Positions 44,206 to 53,562 of a stretch of 64,000 bases of DNA are shown in pieces. The DNA is from Caproicibacter sp047777415 (GTDB lineage Bacteria > Bacillota > Clostridia > Oscillospirales > Acutalibacteraceae): positions 868,001 to 932,000 of the forward strand of contig JBKEEO010000002.1 of NCBI GenBank assembly GCA_047777415.1. The letters run 5' to 3'. The translations under genes and the position numbers were made by a program. Position 1 is the stretch's first letter, and every line of letters begins with the position of its first letter. A model generated the notes under the pieces. It did not search any database. It worked only from the letters and a program-made list of their open reading frames with translations, and was not told the DNA's origin.

Positions 44206-45618
44206 TTAAAGCGATTCAAAAAACGCTCTGATACCCTCATATGTCATATAGATATCCAACTTGGAAACAACTTCAAACGGTGAATGCATGGATAAAACAG
44301 GTACACCAATATCAACCACATCAATATTCAAATTGGCAACAAACATGGCTACCGTGCCACCACCGCCGGCATCAACCTTACCGAGTTCGCCAATCTGCCA
44401 AAGCACACCATTTTTCTCAAACAAACGGCGAATTTCGGAGACAAACTCAGCGGAAGCCTCGCTGGAGCCGCTTTTACCACGGGCACCCGTATATTTTGCC
44501 ATGCCGACACCATTATTGAGGTAGCAGGAATTCGTCGCCTCGTATGCCTCCGGATAAGTGGGGTCGTAAGCGGCCGTTACATCGGCAGAAAGACATTTGG
44601 AACGGCTGAGCACATGCCGTGCTTTCAAACCTTCCGCCTCCGCTAAGTCGGCGATGAAATAGTGCATAAACTGGCTGTTCAAACCGGTGTTGCCATCGCT
44701 TCCGATTTCTTCTTTATCAGCTAGAACTGTCAGTATTGTATGTTTCGGTGTTTTCACGTTCAGTGCCGCCATAAAAGCCGGATAAGAACAGACTCTGTCG
44801 TCATGGCCATAAGCACCAATCATACTGCGGTCAAAACCGATATCCGTCGCGCCAAACGCGGGAACCAATTCCAGGTCGGCAGAAACAAAATCTTCTTCCG
44901 TCATGCCGTATTTCTCATTCAATATTTTCATCAAATTGAGTTTAACCAGGTTCTCGCCTTCCTCCACACGCACCGGACGGCTTCCAGCCAGAATATTTAG
45001 ATTTTCGCCTTCAATCGCCTTTGAAAGTGTTTTCTTCATCTGTTCATCGGCAAGATGCGGCAAAAGGTCTGTTACGGTAAACTGAGGATCTCCCGGTTCT
45101 TCGCCAACACGCAGATCCACTTTTGTTCCGTCCTTTAAGACCACGCGCCCATGCAAAGAAAGCGGGATTGCAGTCCACTGATACTTTTTAATTCCGCCGT
45201 AATAGTGCGATTTAAACAGTGCCAAGCCATCCTTTTCATAAAGCGGGTGGGGCTTTAAGTCAAGCCTAGGAGAATCAATGTGTGCAGCGGCAATCCGTAC
45301 GCCGTCACGGCAGCCTTCCTCACCGATGACTGCGAAAATGACGGCACGGTCACGGTTGTTATAATAAATGCGATCTCCCGGCTTATATTGCTTATCAGGC
45401 TCATAAGGTACAAATCCGGCTTTCTCAGCGTTTTCGATCGCATAGCGAACTACTTCGCGTTCCGTCTTGGCAGTACCGATAAATTCCTTATAACCTTCAC
45501 AAAATTGGTCCGCCTGTTCTACTTTATCCTTCGGCACTTGAATATATCCGCATTTTCTGTTAATTAAAAGCTTTTCGGTCATCTCTTTTACCTGAGCTGT
45601 CTCTTCTTTTTTCTCCAT
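44206..45618 (-). CDS. M18-family aminopeptidase
   Basis: Zinc aminopeptidase of the aspartyl aminopeptidase type, releasing N-terminal acidic or other residues in the cytoplasm. 470 residues from ATG 45618 (AAGGAGA site). Metal-site motifs: IAAAHIDSPRLDLKP (His near 96), FGATDIGFDRSMIGAYGHDDRVC, DKEEIGSDGNTG (Glu-Glu) and the C-terminal VLSMHSPFEVVSKLD. Follows the lytic transglycosylase gene by 13 bp, last in the DUF951-prfA run. No clear terminator downstream (44166-44205). Confidence 0.93.
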   Translation of the reverse strand: MEKKEETAQVKEMTEKLLINRKCGYIQVPKDKVEQADQFCEGYKEFIGTAKTEREVVRYAIENAEKAGFVPYEPDKQYKPGDRIYYNNRDRAVIFAVIGEEGCRDGVRIAAAHIDSPRLDLKPHPLYEKDGLALFKSHYYGGIKKYQWTAIPLSLHGRVVLKDGTKVDLRVGEEPGDPQFTVTDLLPHLADEQMKKTLSKAIEGENLNILAGSRPVRVEEGENLVKLNLMKILNEKYGMTEEDFVSADLELVPAFGATDIGFDRSMIGAYGHDDRVCSYPAFMAALNVKTPKHTILTVLADKEEIGSDGNTGLNSQFMHYFIADLAEAEGLKARHVLSRSKCLSADVTAAYDPTYPEAYEATNSCYLNNGVGMAKYTGARGKSGSSEASAEFVSEIRRLFEKNGVLWQIGELGKVDAGGGGTVAMFVANLNIDVVDIGVPVLSMHSPFEVVSKLDIYMTYEGIRAFFESL

Positions 45619-45631
45619 GATTGTTTCTCCT

Positions 45632-46198
45632 TTATATATGATAAAGCTTTTGATACTTTGCATAGCTGGTTTCCACAGCATTTGCATAATTTTCTGTTTC
45701 CGGATATGGAATTTTACTCAAATTTTTTCCGTCCGGTGAAAGCTGCGGATCTTTCAGCCAGCTGTCAACGGTACCGGTTCCAGCATTGTAAGCACACAGT
45801 GCAGTTCGGAGAACTCCGTATTTTTCCAACATCATAGAAAGATATCGGCATCCATACCGAATATTGATATCCGGCTGCAGAAGGTTTTCATCAGAATAGC
45901 TTTCATTCTCACTTTCTTGCAGCCATTGAAACGTATCCGGCATCAGCTGCATCAGACCAAGCGCACCGGAACGGGATTCGGCATCAGCGTTAAAATTACT
46001 TTCCGAACGAATCACAGCATATACCAGTGCCGGATCCAAATTGTACTCCTGGGCATATTTCTCAACATATTCTGTATATCGCAGAGGATAGAGGGATTTT
46101 TGAAATCTGATATATCCGGCGTGAAGCAACACAACCGCAACAACCAGCAAAACCACCAGCAGCAGTACGGATTTATAATATCTTTTAGAGAACTTCAT
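45632..46198 (-). CDS. Membrane-anchored lytic transglycosylase (SLT domain)
   Basis: 188 residues: N-terminal membrane segment (about 9-27, SVLLLVVLLVVAVVLLHAGYI) and an SLT domain with catalytic Glu in YAVIRSESNFN and the family motif SGALGLMQLMPDT, then GCRYLSMMLEKYG and ALCAYNAGTGTVDSWL. Cleaves glycan strands with 1,6-anhydro product. Overlaps coaE by 14 bp. Confidence 0.92.
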   Translation of the reverse strand: MKFSKRYYKSVLLLVVLLVVAVVLLHAGYIRFQKSLYPLRYTEYVEKYAQEYNLDPALVYAVIRSESNFNADAESRSGALGLMQLMPDTFQWLQESENESYSDENLLQPDINIRYGCRYLSMMLEKYGVLRTALCAYNAGTGTVDSWLKDPQLSPDGKNLSKIPYPETENYANAVETSYAKYQKLYHI

Positions 46199-46799
46199 TT
46201 CTCTCCTCCAGAATCTGTTTCAGCAGTTGTGCCACTCTGTCCTGCAAAACCTCATAATCGGTGCACCCGTCAAAAACATATGCGGCCCGTTCCTCATAAA
46301 ACCGGTTCGGATTCTGTGCGTTCATTCGCTCTTTAGCCGCAGCTTCTGTTATTCCATCCCGTTTCATAATCCTTTTCAAACGGGATTCCGGGGGTGCTGT
46401 CACCGCCACAGTCGTGCAGCAAAGCGAATCCGCTCCGCTTTCAAACAGCAAGGCCGCATCGAGAATAATGGCCGGTATATTGCTGTCTTGCAGTTTTCGA
46501 ATGCGGCGGTTTGTTTCTTGCAAAATCACCGGATGTGTAATCCGGTTGAGCTTCTCCGTCTTTTCCGGAGTGAAAAAGGCACGCTTCGCCAGTAATCCAC
46601 GGTCAAGCGAGCCGTCCGGCCGTATGATATCTGCGCCAAATTCTTTAGATAGTGCGTTCAAACACTCAGCATTTGCCACTGCTTCCCTTGCAAGAATATC
46701 AGCGTCAATCACAGCGCAGCCGAGATTACGAAATGCTGCCGCCACCGTAGATTTTCCTGCCCCGGTTGGACCTGTCAGCCCAATGACCGGCTTACTCAA
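46185..46799 (-). CDS. coaE: Dephospho-CoA kinase
   Basis: Last step of CoA synthesis. 204 residues with P-loop GPTGAGKST near 10-18, DADILAREAV, and HPVILQETNRRIRKL plus the lid RLKRIMKRDG. Start TTG 46799 is supported by GAGG 9 nt upstream and by the usual N-terminus SKPVIGLTG; it overlaps tsaC by 8 bp. Confidence 0.94.
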   Translation of the reverse strand: MSKPVIGLTGPTGAGKSTVAAAFRNLGCAVIDADILAREAVANAECLNALSKEFGADIIRPDGSLDRGLLAKRAFFTPEKTEKLNRITHPVILQETNRRIRKLQDSNIPAIILDAALLFESGADSLCCTTVAVTAPPESRLKRIMKRDGITEAAAKERMNAQNPNRFYEERAAYVFDGCTDYEVLQDRVAQLLKQILEERNEVL

Positions 46800-47814
46800 G
46801 CTGAATCACCTCAAATCCTGCAGCGCGCATTAACCTATTATATACTGCAAGACCAACCCCATCCGGAGCGGGACAGCGCGCATAGACTGTTTTTGCTCCT
46901 AAATCGTCAAGACGCCGAAGGGCCTCGAACAATTCGCGCGCCTGAACGGCTGTGTCACCTTCCGCACCGTAGCAAACTGCGGGTACTTTTAATCGGCGGT
47001 CTTCTCCGTCATAGCAGAGTGCTGCCACACCGGGCTGTGCATGGGAGTTGACAAAATTGATGTAGGAATCTTCTCCTCCGCTGAGAATGATGACATCTGC
47101 TTTTGGAGAATAGTGCTTGTATTTCATTCCTGGTGACAGCGGATGTGCACCCTTCGGCAGCGGATTCATCACCGCAGGATCCACATCCACATGTCCCAGA
47201 ACGGCACGCAGCTGTTCCAGTGTAATTCCTCCCGGACGGAGCAGCCTTGGAGGCTGCGATGAAAGTGCTACAATGGTGGATTCCACTCCAACGCCGCAGG
47301 CGCCTCCGTCAAGGACTGCATCGATTCTGCCATCCATGTCCCGCATTACATGCTGCGCCGTCGTAGTGCTTGGAAATCCGGAACGGTTTGCAGATGGGGC
47401 CGCGATTGGCACACCTGCTGCGGTAATCAGTGCCTGCGCCACCGGATGGGACGGAAATCGAATCCCCACAGTTGGTAGGCTGGTGCTTACCACATCCGGG
47501 ATGAGTTCTGATTTTTCAAGCACCATAGTAAGAGGCCCGGGCCAATAAGCTGCAGCCAGTTTTTTTGCGGATTCGGGCAGATTTTTAACAAGCCGATTCA
47601 ATTGCTCCAGTCCAGAAATATGCACAATCAGCGGATTGTCCTGCGGTCTGCCCTTTGCCATAAAAATTTTGCGAACCGCAGTTTCATCAAGCGCGTTCGC
47701 GGCAAGACCATAGACGGTTTCTGTCGGCATGCCAACAAGGCCGCCGTTTCTTATTATATGGGCCGCAGTTTCAATCGATTCGTGCTTTGACGCATCCAGT
47801 AAAACAGTTCTCAT
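46792..47814 (-). CDS. tsaC: Threonylcarbamoyl-AMP synthase, long (Sua5/YwlC) form
   Basis: Makes threonylcarbamoyl-adenylate for t6A37 of tRNA. 340 residues: YrdC domain (about 10-200; RNGGLVGMPTETVYGLAANA, KGRPQDNPLIVHI, PSANRSGFPSTTTAQHV) and the C-terminal Sua5 domain after the linker SPGMKYKHYSPKADVIIL. Thus the YwlC-type two-domain enzyme rather than short TsaC. ATG 47814 with GGGAG; one base separates it from the prfA stop. Confidence 0.94.
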   Translation of the reverse strand: MRTVLLDASKHESIETAAHIIRNGGLVGMPTETVYGLAANALDETAVRKIFMAKGRPQDNPLIVHISGLEQLNRLVKNLPESAKKLAAAYWPGPLTMVLEKSELIPDVVSTSLPTVGIRFPSHPVAQALITAAGVPIAAPSANRSGFPSTTTAQHVMRDMDGRIDAVLDGGACGVGVESTIVALSSQPPRLLRPGGITLEQLRAVLGHVDVDPAVMNPLPKGAHPLSPGMKYKHYSPKADVIILSGGEDSYINFVNSHAQPGVAALCYDGEDRRLKVPAVCYGAEGDTAVQARELFEALRRLDDLGAKTVYARCPAPDGVGLAVYNRLMRAAGFEVIQLE

Positions 47815-47815
47815 T

Positions 47816-48907
47816 TTATTCTCCCAAATGTGTTCCGTTTTCAGCCGACTGTTCTAATTTTGCAGCTCGGTCAGCCGCAATCAACGCATCGATAATTTCA
47901 TCCAAATCCCCGTTTAAAATCGAATCCAGTCGGTACAATGTCAGGCCGATGCGGTGATCCGTTACACGGCCCTGCGGATAGTTGTAAGTTCGTATGCGTT
48001 CAGAGCGGTCACCGGTGCCCACCTGAGAGCGGCGTTCTGCAACAACTTTGTCCTCCTGTTCCTTCTGTTTGATTTCGTACAATCGGCTGCGGAGGATTTT
48101 TAAGGCTCTGTCTTTATTTTTAAATTGGCTTCGCTCGTCTTGGCATTCAACCACCATACCGGTCGGCAGGTGAGTCACACGAATGGCGGAAGATGTTTTG
48201 TTGATGTGCTGCCCACCTGCTCCGCTGGAGCGAAACGTGTCGATTTTCAGATCATTGGGATCTAGTTCAAACTCAACTTCTTCCACTTCCGGCAGGACAG
48301 CGACCGTCGCTGTTGATGTATGGATTCTTCCCTGCTGCTCGGTTTCCGGCACGCGCTGCACGCGGTGTACCCCGCTTTCATATTTTAGGCGGGAATAGGC
48401 GCCGTCCCCGCTAATCATAAAGCTGATTTCCTTAAAGCCGCCAAGTTCCGTTTCGTTGGCATTTAAAATTTCTGTCTTCCAACCTCTCGCCTGTGCATAC
48501 ATACTATACATACGGAATAGGACACCGGAAAACAGAGCAGCTTCTTCTCCGCCCGCACCGCCGCGGATTTCCACGATAACGTTTTTCTCATCGTTCGGGT
48601 CACGCGGCAACAGCAAAATTTTTAGCTCTTCCGCAATTCGTTCACGGTCCGCGCGCGCAGTAGCGATTTCCTCCTCTGCCATATGACGCAGTTCCTTGTC
48701 CGATTCCTCATTCAGAATTTGCCTAGCGCCTGCCTCTGCTTCTTCCGTTTTTCGGTATTCCCTGTATTTCTCCACAATCGCTTCTATGGAGCGAACCTCT
48801 TTCATAAGATTTCTCGACTGCTCCGGGTCACAGGCAACTGACGGCTCAAACAGCTTTTGGTTCAGCTCTTCATATCGTTTTTCAAAAACCGCTAAATTTT
48901 CAAACAT
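47816..48907 (-). CDS. prfA: Peptide chain release factor 1
   Basis: Terminates translation at UAA and UAG. 363 residues from ATG 48907 (GGAG site), the standard RF1 start MFENLAVFEKRYEEL. Catalytic GGQ at 231-233 (SSGAGGQHINKTSSAIR). The anticodon-like tripeptide is PET (187-189), the P-x-T form of RF1 and not the SPF of RF2. prmC, the usual modifying enzyme gene, is not adjacent. Confidence 0.95.
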   Translation of the reverse strand: MFENLAVFEKRYEELNQKLFEPSVACDPEQSRNLMKEVRSIEAIVEKYREYRKTEEAEAGARQILNEESDKELRHMAEEEIATARADRERIAEELKILLLPRDPNDEKNVIVEIRGGAGGEEAALFSGVLFRMYSMYAQARGWKTEILNANETELGGFKEISFMISGDGAYSRLKYESGVHRVQRVPETEQQGRIHTSTATVAVLPEVEEVEFELDPNDLKIDTFRSSGAGGQHINKTSSAIRVTHLPTGMVVECQDERSQFKNKDRALKILRSRLYEIKQKEQEDKVVAERRSQVGTGDRSERIRTYNYPQGRVTDHRIGLTLYRLDSILNGDLDEIIDALIAADRAAKLEQSAENGTHLGE

Positions 48908-48949
48908 ATCATGACTCCTTTGTTTGTTTTCCCCTGCAAACAAAAGAAG

Positions 48950-49147
48950 CTACAAATCATCTTGACTGGTTTCACGAATGATTTTTTTAATATTTTTCTC
49001 GCATTTCAGGCGCGGGATCATCACTACATGACCGCATTTTTGGCATTGGATTTTAAAATCCATGCCGGAACGCAGCACCAGAAACGTATTGCCGCCGCAT
49101 GGATGTGATTTTTTCATCTGCAGCACGTCTCCCGGTTGGACATCCAT
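48950..49147 (-). CDS. DUF951 small protein
   Basis: 65 residues matching DUF951: QPGDVLQMKKSHPCGGNTFLVLRSGMDFKIQCQKCGHVVMIPRLKCEKNIKK. Compact beta-rich domain with CGG and CQKCG cysteines suggesting a metal knuckle; RNA or nucleic-acid binding is only a guess. ATG 49147 with GAGGGG 7 nt upstream. First gene of the run DUF951-prfA-tsaC-coaE-slt-M18. Confidence 0.9.
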   Translation of the reverse strand: MDVQPGDVLQMKKSHPCGGNTFLVLRSGMDFKIQCQKCGHVVMIPRLKCEKNIKKIIRETSQDDL

Positions 49148-49184
49148 AAGCGCACCCCTCTTCTGTAATAGATATACGTGTTAT

Positions 49185-49213
49185 AGTATAGACCAAAAAA
49201 CATAAAACAGCAA
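49185..49213 (-). promoter_or_regulatory. Promoter of the DUF951-prfA operon
   Basis: TTGCTG (49208-49213) and TATACT (49185-49190), minus strand, 17-bp spacer, 37 bp before the DUF951 ATG. Confidence 0.65.
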
Positions 49214-49238
49214 TACATTCAGCCTGCTTTTCAAACAC

Positions 49239-49267
49239 TTGCGGTTTATCTCGGCAAGGCATATAAT
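49239..49267 (+). promoter_or_regulatory. Promoter of birA
   Basis: TTGCGG (49239-49244) and TATAAT (49262-49267), 17-bp spacer, 34 bp before the ATG. No BirA-type long inverted operator is evident here. Confidence 0.65.
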
Positions 49268-49301
49268 AAAATCAATCTGAAACGATAAGGCTGGAATTAA
49301 A

Positions 49302-50288
49302 ATGGGAACCAAAGAGCAAATTCTCAACCGTCTCCGTGACAATGGTGAATTCGTGTCAGGAGAAGAATTAAGCGAACAGCTTCACATTTCCCGTACTGCA
49401 GTGTGGAAATGTATTAATGCCCTACGCGAAGAAGGCTATGAAATTCAATCTGCAACAAACCGTGGATATCGGCTGGAAAGATGTCCTGACCGATATTCTC
49501 AAGTTGAAATCAGTGCAGGATTGGAAACAGAATTTTTGGGCAAAAGCATTTTCTGTTATGAAAGCATCGACTCCACGAATGAAGAAGCGAAACGAAAAGC
49601 CCTTGCCGGAGCACCGAACGGAAGCTTGTTCGTCTCTGAACAGCAAACCGGTGGGAAAGGACGTCTGGGCCGCAGCTGGGCCTCTCCCGCCGGAACGGGG
49701 CTGTGGTTCTCCGTATTGCTCAGACCCGGCATTCTGCCGCTGCGGATCTCTGTAACCACCCTGCTGGCTGGACTTGCAGTGACACGCGCCATACGCAGTC
49801 TGACCGGATGTGATGCACAAATTAAATGGCCCAATGATATTGTCATTGGTGGTAAAAAAGTTTGTGGCATTCTAACGGAAATGACCGCTGAAGTTGAACG
49901 GGTAGAATTTGTCATTGTCGGCATTGGTATCAATGTAAACAATACAGCGTTTCCCGAGAATATTCGGGATAAGGCTACCTCTGTCCGCATTGAAACCGGA
50001 AAGCCGCTTCGGCGCGTTTCACTTTTGCAGGAGATTTTAATTCAGTTTGAAACGCTGCTCAAGCAAAACGCAGAATCCGATCCCGTGTTTTGGGAGGACT
50101 ATAAAAAGCTGTGTGTTTCGCTCGGACGGCGCGTTGGCTTTACACGCAGAGGCGCTGCGGTCAAAGGCACAGCAGTCGATATTTCTCCGCAGGGAGAGCT
50201 TGTCGTTGAGCTGGAGGACGGAACAAAGGAAACCGTAACAGCGGGTGAGGTCAGCGTACAGGGAATTTATGGACAAACCATTCAATAA
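49302..50288 (+). CDS. birA: Bifunctional biotin ligase/biotin operon repressor
   Basis: Attaches biotin to carrier proteins and, with the biotinyl-AMP complex, represses biotin genes. 328 residues: winged helix at 1-60 (SGEELSEQLHISRTAVWKCINALREEGYEIQS), catalytic domain with STNEEAKRKA, the biotinyl-AMP loop QQTGGKGRLGRSWASPAGTGLWFS, KWPNDIVIGGKKVCGIL, and the C-terminal SH3-like domain. Presence of the DNA-binding domain indicates the group II regulatory type. Carboxybiotin enzymes such as the one using oadB would be clients. Confidence 0.94.
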   Translation: MGTKEQILNRLRDNGEFVSGEELSEQLHISRTAVWKCINALREEGYEIQSATNRGYRLERCPDRYSQVEISAGLETEFLGKSIFCYESIDSTNEEAKRKALAGAPNGSLFVSEQQTGGKGRLGRSWASPAGTGLWFSVLLRPGILPLRISVTTLLAGLAVTRAIRSLTGCDAQIKWPNDIVIGGKKVCGILTEMTAEVERVEFVIVGIGINVNNTAFPENIRDKATSVRIETGKPLRRVSLLQEILIQFETLLKQNAESDPVFWEDYKKLCVSLGRRVGFTRRGAAVKGTAVDISPQGELVVELEDGTKETVTAGEVSVQGIYGQTIQ

Positions 50289-50293
50289 CAGGT

Positions 50294-50333
50294 AATATCG
50301 CCCGGTGCTGTAAAAGCCGCACCGGGCGATATT
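50294..50333. repeat. 15-bp perfect hairpin without a T run, between birA and glnS
   Basis: Arms 50294-50308 and 50319-50333 with a 10-nt loop, between convergent genes. Neither side has an immediate U tract, so it is not a canonical intrinsic terminator; it may terminate weakly or protect transcript ends. Confidence 0.7.
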
Positions 50334-50356
50334 GTATCATGGCACTATTATTTTGA

Positions 50357-52042
50357 TTATTTCTTCTTTTTAAAGCCGTCTTTGAGCGAAACCGAACGGT
50401 TAAACACCGGATGCCCCGGACGGCTGTCGCGGTTATCCACACAGAAATATCCCTGTCTCATAAACTGAAAGAACGCGGGAGCCTCCACTTCAGTCAGCCA
50501 GGGTTCCACCTTACAGCCGGTCAGAACTTTCAGAGAATTCGGGTTAATTGCTTCCAAAAAGTCTCCATCTTCCGGATTCGGAACGGTAAACAGACTGTCA
50601 TACAGACGCACTTCCGCGTCTTTGGCAGTTCTTGCGTCCACCCAATGAATCGTACTTTTCACTTTTCTTCCGTCCGGTGTGTTACCGCCGCGTGTTTCCG
50701 GATCATACTCTGCATACACGGTTGTGATATTGCCGTCAGCGTCTTTTTCACAGCCGGTGCATTTTACAACATATGCCGTCTTTAAACGCACTTCATTTCC
50801 CGGAAACAGCCGGAAATATTTTTTTGCCGGCACTTCCATAAAGTCCTCGCGTTCAATCCACAATTCTCTTGAAAAGCTAACCTTGCGCGTCCCCTCTTCC
50901 GGCTTTTCTGGGTTGTTTTCCACTTCAAAGGTTTCGGTTTTGTCCTCCGGATAATTGGTCAGAATCAACTTAACCGGATTGAGAACTGCCATGACACGTC
51001 GGGCATTTTTATTAAGATCTTCCCTCAAACAATGTTCCAAAAAGCTGTACTCCACCGTCGAGTTTACTTTTGCAACACCGATACGTTCGCAGAAATTGCG
51101 AATGGAAGCCGGCGTGTAACCCCTGCGTCTCAATCCGCAGAGAGTTGGCATACGCGGGTCGTCCCAGCCGGAGACATAGCCTTTTTCTACCAGCTGCCGC
51201 AACTTGCGTTTACTCATGACGGTATTATTAATATTAAGGCGCGCAAACTCAATCTGACGCGGCTTTGAGGGCAAATCAATGTGTTCAATTACCCAGTCGT
51301 ACAAAGGACGGTGATCCTCGAATTCCAAGGAACACAGTGAATGGGTTATACCTTCAATCGCGTCTTCAATGGGGTGCGCGAAATCGTACATGGGGTAGAT
51401 ACACCAATCGGATTTCGTGCGATGATGCGGCGTATGGTTAATTCGATACAAAACAGGGTCACGCAGATTAAAATTGCCGGAGGCCAAGTCGATTTTTGCA
51501 CGCAGCGTCATTCTGCCGTCTTCAAATTCCCCTGCACGCATACGGCGGAACAGGTCCAGACTCTCCTCGATCGGACGGTCACGGTATGGACTGCGCGCGG
51601 GATGCGTCAAATCACCGCGATATTCCCGAAATTGTTCCGGCGTTAGTTCACATACATAGGCATACCCGTCACGAATCAGCTTTTCCGCTAATTCGTACAT
51701 CTGCGGAAAATAGTCGGAGGCATAGTAAAAACGATCATCCCACGAAAAACCCAGCCATTTAATATCCTCTTTGATGGCATCAACATATTCTACGTCCTCT
51801 TTTGTGGGGTTGGTATCGTCCATCCGCAGATTGCATATCCCACCGAATTTTTCCGCCGTGCCAAAGTCAATGCAAATGGCTTTCGCATGACCGATATGCA
51901 GATACCCATTCGGCTCGGGCGGAAACCTTGTGTGCACGGTTTGTCCCTCAAAACGTCCGCCTTGTGCAATGTCTTCTTTAATGATAGTATGGATGAAATT
52001 TCCCGCAGCTATTTCCTGAGAATTTTTCAGTTCTTCACTCAT
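50357..52042 (-). CDS. glnS: Glutaminyl-tRNA synthetase
   Basis: Charges tRNA-Gln directly. 561 residues from ATG 52042 (AAGGAG site). Class I motifs: FPPEPNGYLHIGHAKAICIDFG (HIGH) and VMSKRKL (KMSKS equivalent), then the two beta-barrel anticodon-binding domains with FLEHCLREDLNKNARRVMAVLNPVKL. The 4-bp overlap with the gltX stop indicates one operon. GlnRS is absent from many Firmicutes that use GatCAB, and its direct pairing with gltX is noteworthy. Confidence 0.95.
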   Translation of the reverse strand: MSEELKNSQEIAAGNFIHTIIKEDIAQGGRFEGQTVHTRFPPEPNGYLHIGHAKAICIDFGTAEKFGGICNLRMDDTNPTKEDVEYVDAIKEDIKWLGFSWDDRFYYASDYFPQMYELAEKLIRDGYAYVCELTPEQFREYRGDLTHPARSPYRDRPIEESLDLFRRMRAGEFEDGRMTLRAKIDLASGNFNLRDPVLYRINHTPHHRTKSDWCIYPMYDFAHPIEDAIEGITHSLCSLEFEDHRPLYDWVIEHIDLPSKPRQIEFARLNINNTVMSKRKLRQLVEKGYVSGWDDPRMPTLCGLRRRGYTPASIRNFCERIGVAKVNSTVEYSFLEHCLREDLNKNARRVMAVLNPVKLILTNYPEDKTETFEVENNPEKPEEGTRKVSFSRELWIEREDFMEVPAKKYFRLFPGNEVRLKTAYVVKCTGCEKDADGNITTVYAEYDPETRGGNTPDGRKVKSTIHWVDARTAKDAEVRLYDSLFTVPNPEDGDFLEAINPNSLKVLTGCKVEPWLTEVEAPAFFQFMRQGYFCVDNRDSRPGHPVFNRSVSLKDGFKKKK

Positions 52043-53511
52043 GATTCCGACTCCTTGTTCAGTTTTTCCAGTCCTGCTTCCAAGCGCCGCAGCGACTCTT
52101 CCTTGCCAAGGAAGCATAAAATCTCTATGGCACCGCCGGGTGTTACCTTTGTCCCCGCAGCTGCAATACGTACAGGCCAAAGCAACGTTCCGTTTTTAAC
52201 GCCCAACTGCTGTGCAAGACCGATTAAAGCGTCGTGAATCTCTTGGATATCCCAATTTTGCAGAGATTTCAAAGTTTCAATCGCAGCTTTTAGCATTTCC
52301 GCGCTGTTTTGTAAATTCGTTTTGCTCTTTTTATTGATGAAATAGTCCGCCGGATATTCGGGCAGTTCTTTGAAAAATCCGATCATTTCCGGAATATCTT
52401 TGAATTTAGTAATGCGCGGCTGCAGAACACTTGCCAACACATCCCAACGGTAATCGCCATGCGGGAATACCTGCCGGAAATACGGCATCGCATTTTCCAA
52501 AAATTCCTCCTGCGACATGGCGCGGATAATTTCTCCGTTAAACCAAAGCAGTTTATCATAGTCGAACACAGCCGGAGATTTGCTGATTCCGTCAATGGAA
52601 AAATTTTCGACGAGCTCGTCAAGCGTAAACAATTCCCTGTTATCTTTAGGACACCAGCCAAGTAGGGCTATGTAGTTTACAATCGCCCTTGCAAGATAGC
52701 CTTCTTGTATTAAATCCTGAAAACTGGTTGATCCGTGCCGTTTTGACAATTTGGATACGCTTCCGTCCGCATTCTTTCCCATAATCAGGGGCAAATGCAC
52801 ATAAGTTGGCACATCCCAGCCGAACGCTTCATAAAGAAGATTGTATTTCGGTGTGGAGGACAGATACTCACTGCCGCGTACCACATGGGTAATTTTCATC
52901 AAATGGTCATCTATAACATTTGCAAAATTATAGGTCGGATATCCGTCCGACTTTAATAAAATTTGATCTTCCAGTTCCTTGTTCTCAATTGTAATGGGAC
53001 CATATACCACATCATTGAAAGTGGTGGAACCTTCCAGCGGCATTTTTTGGCGGATGACATAGGGTGTTCCCGCAGCAAGAAGCCGCTCCACTTCTTCTTT
53101 CGGCAGATTGCGGCAGTGCCTGTCGTACCCACCCCCGTTCTCATCCTTTGTTTCATGCAGGGACTCCAGCCGCTCCTTTGAACAGAAACAACGGTAGGCC
53201 TTTCCCTCCGCAACCAGCTGTTCCGCATATTTACGGTAAATTTCTTTCCGTTCGCTCTGCACATAGGGGCCGTAATCGCCCCCGACATCCGGTCCTTCGT
53301 CATGTTTAAGACCGACCATATCAAGTGTTTTGTAAATCACTTCCAGAGCGCCCTCCACGTACCGCTCGCGGTCCGTGTCCTCAATACGAAGGATAAAATC
53401 TCCTCCGCTTGATTTTGCTATCAAATATTCAAACAGCGCCGTCCTCAGATTTCCAACATGCATGATGCCGGTTGGACTGGGGGCAAATCTTGTTCTAACT
53501 TTATTGAGCAT
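52039..53511 (-). CDS. gltX: Glutamyl-tRNA synthetase
   Basis: 490 residues. RFAPSPTGIMHVGNLRTALF (HIGH site), FCSKERLESLHE region, RGSEYLSSTPKYNLLYEAFGW and the KMSKS equivalent SVSKLSKRHGSTSF. C-terminal helical anticodon-binding domain present. ATG 53511 with AGGAGGG 10 nt upstream; a 5-codon out-of-frame mini-ORF (ATG ATT CAT GCT CAA TAA) begins between them and overlaps the start. Promoter at 53563-53591. Confidence 0.95.
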   Translation of the reverse strand: MLNKVRTRFAPSPTGIMHVGNLRTALFEYLIAKSSGGDFILRIEDTDRERYVEGALEVIYKTLDMVGLKHDEGPDVGGDYGPYVQSERKEIYRKYAEQLVAEGKAYRCFCSKERLESLHETKDENGGGYDRHCRNLPKEEVERLLAAGTPYVIRQKMPLEGSTTFNDVVYGPITIENKELEDQILLKSDGYPTYNFANVIDDHLMKITHVVRGSEYLSSTPKYNLLYEAFGWDVPTYVHLPLIMGKNADGSVSKLSKRHGSTSFQDLIQEGYLARAIVNYIALLGWCPKDNRELFTLDELVENFSIDGISKSPAVFDYDKLLWFNGEIIRAMSQEEFLENAMPYFRQVFPHGDYRWDVLASVLQPRITKFKDIPEMIGFFKELPEYPADYFINKKSKTNLQNSAEMLKAAIETLKSLQNWDIQEIHDALIGLAQQLGVKNGTLLWPVRIAAAGTKVTPGGAIEILCFLGKEESLRRLEAGLEKLNKESES

Positions 53512-53562
53512 GAATCATATACCCTCCTGCCGCGTTTGCTGCGGTAAAGATTCTGATTGTAG

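Noticed and set aside
45619..45687. N-terminal extension of the M18 peptidase
   Set aside because: It overlaps the lytic transglycosylase end; ATG 45618 with AAGGAGA is clearly better.
52043..52180. N-terminal extension of GlnRS
   Set aside because: It lies inside gltX in another frame and has no homology; ATG 52042 overlaps the gltX stop in the usual ATGA way.
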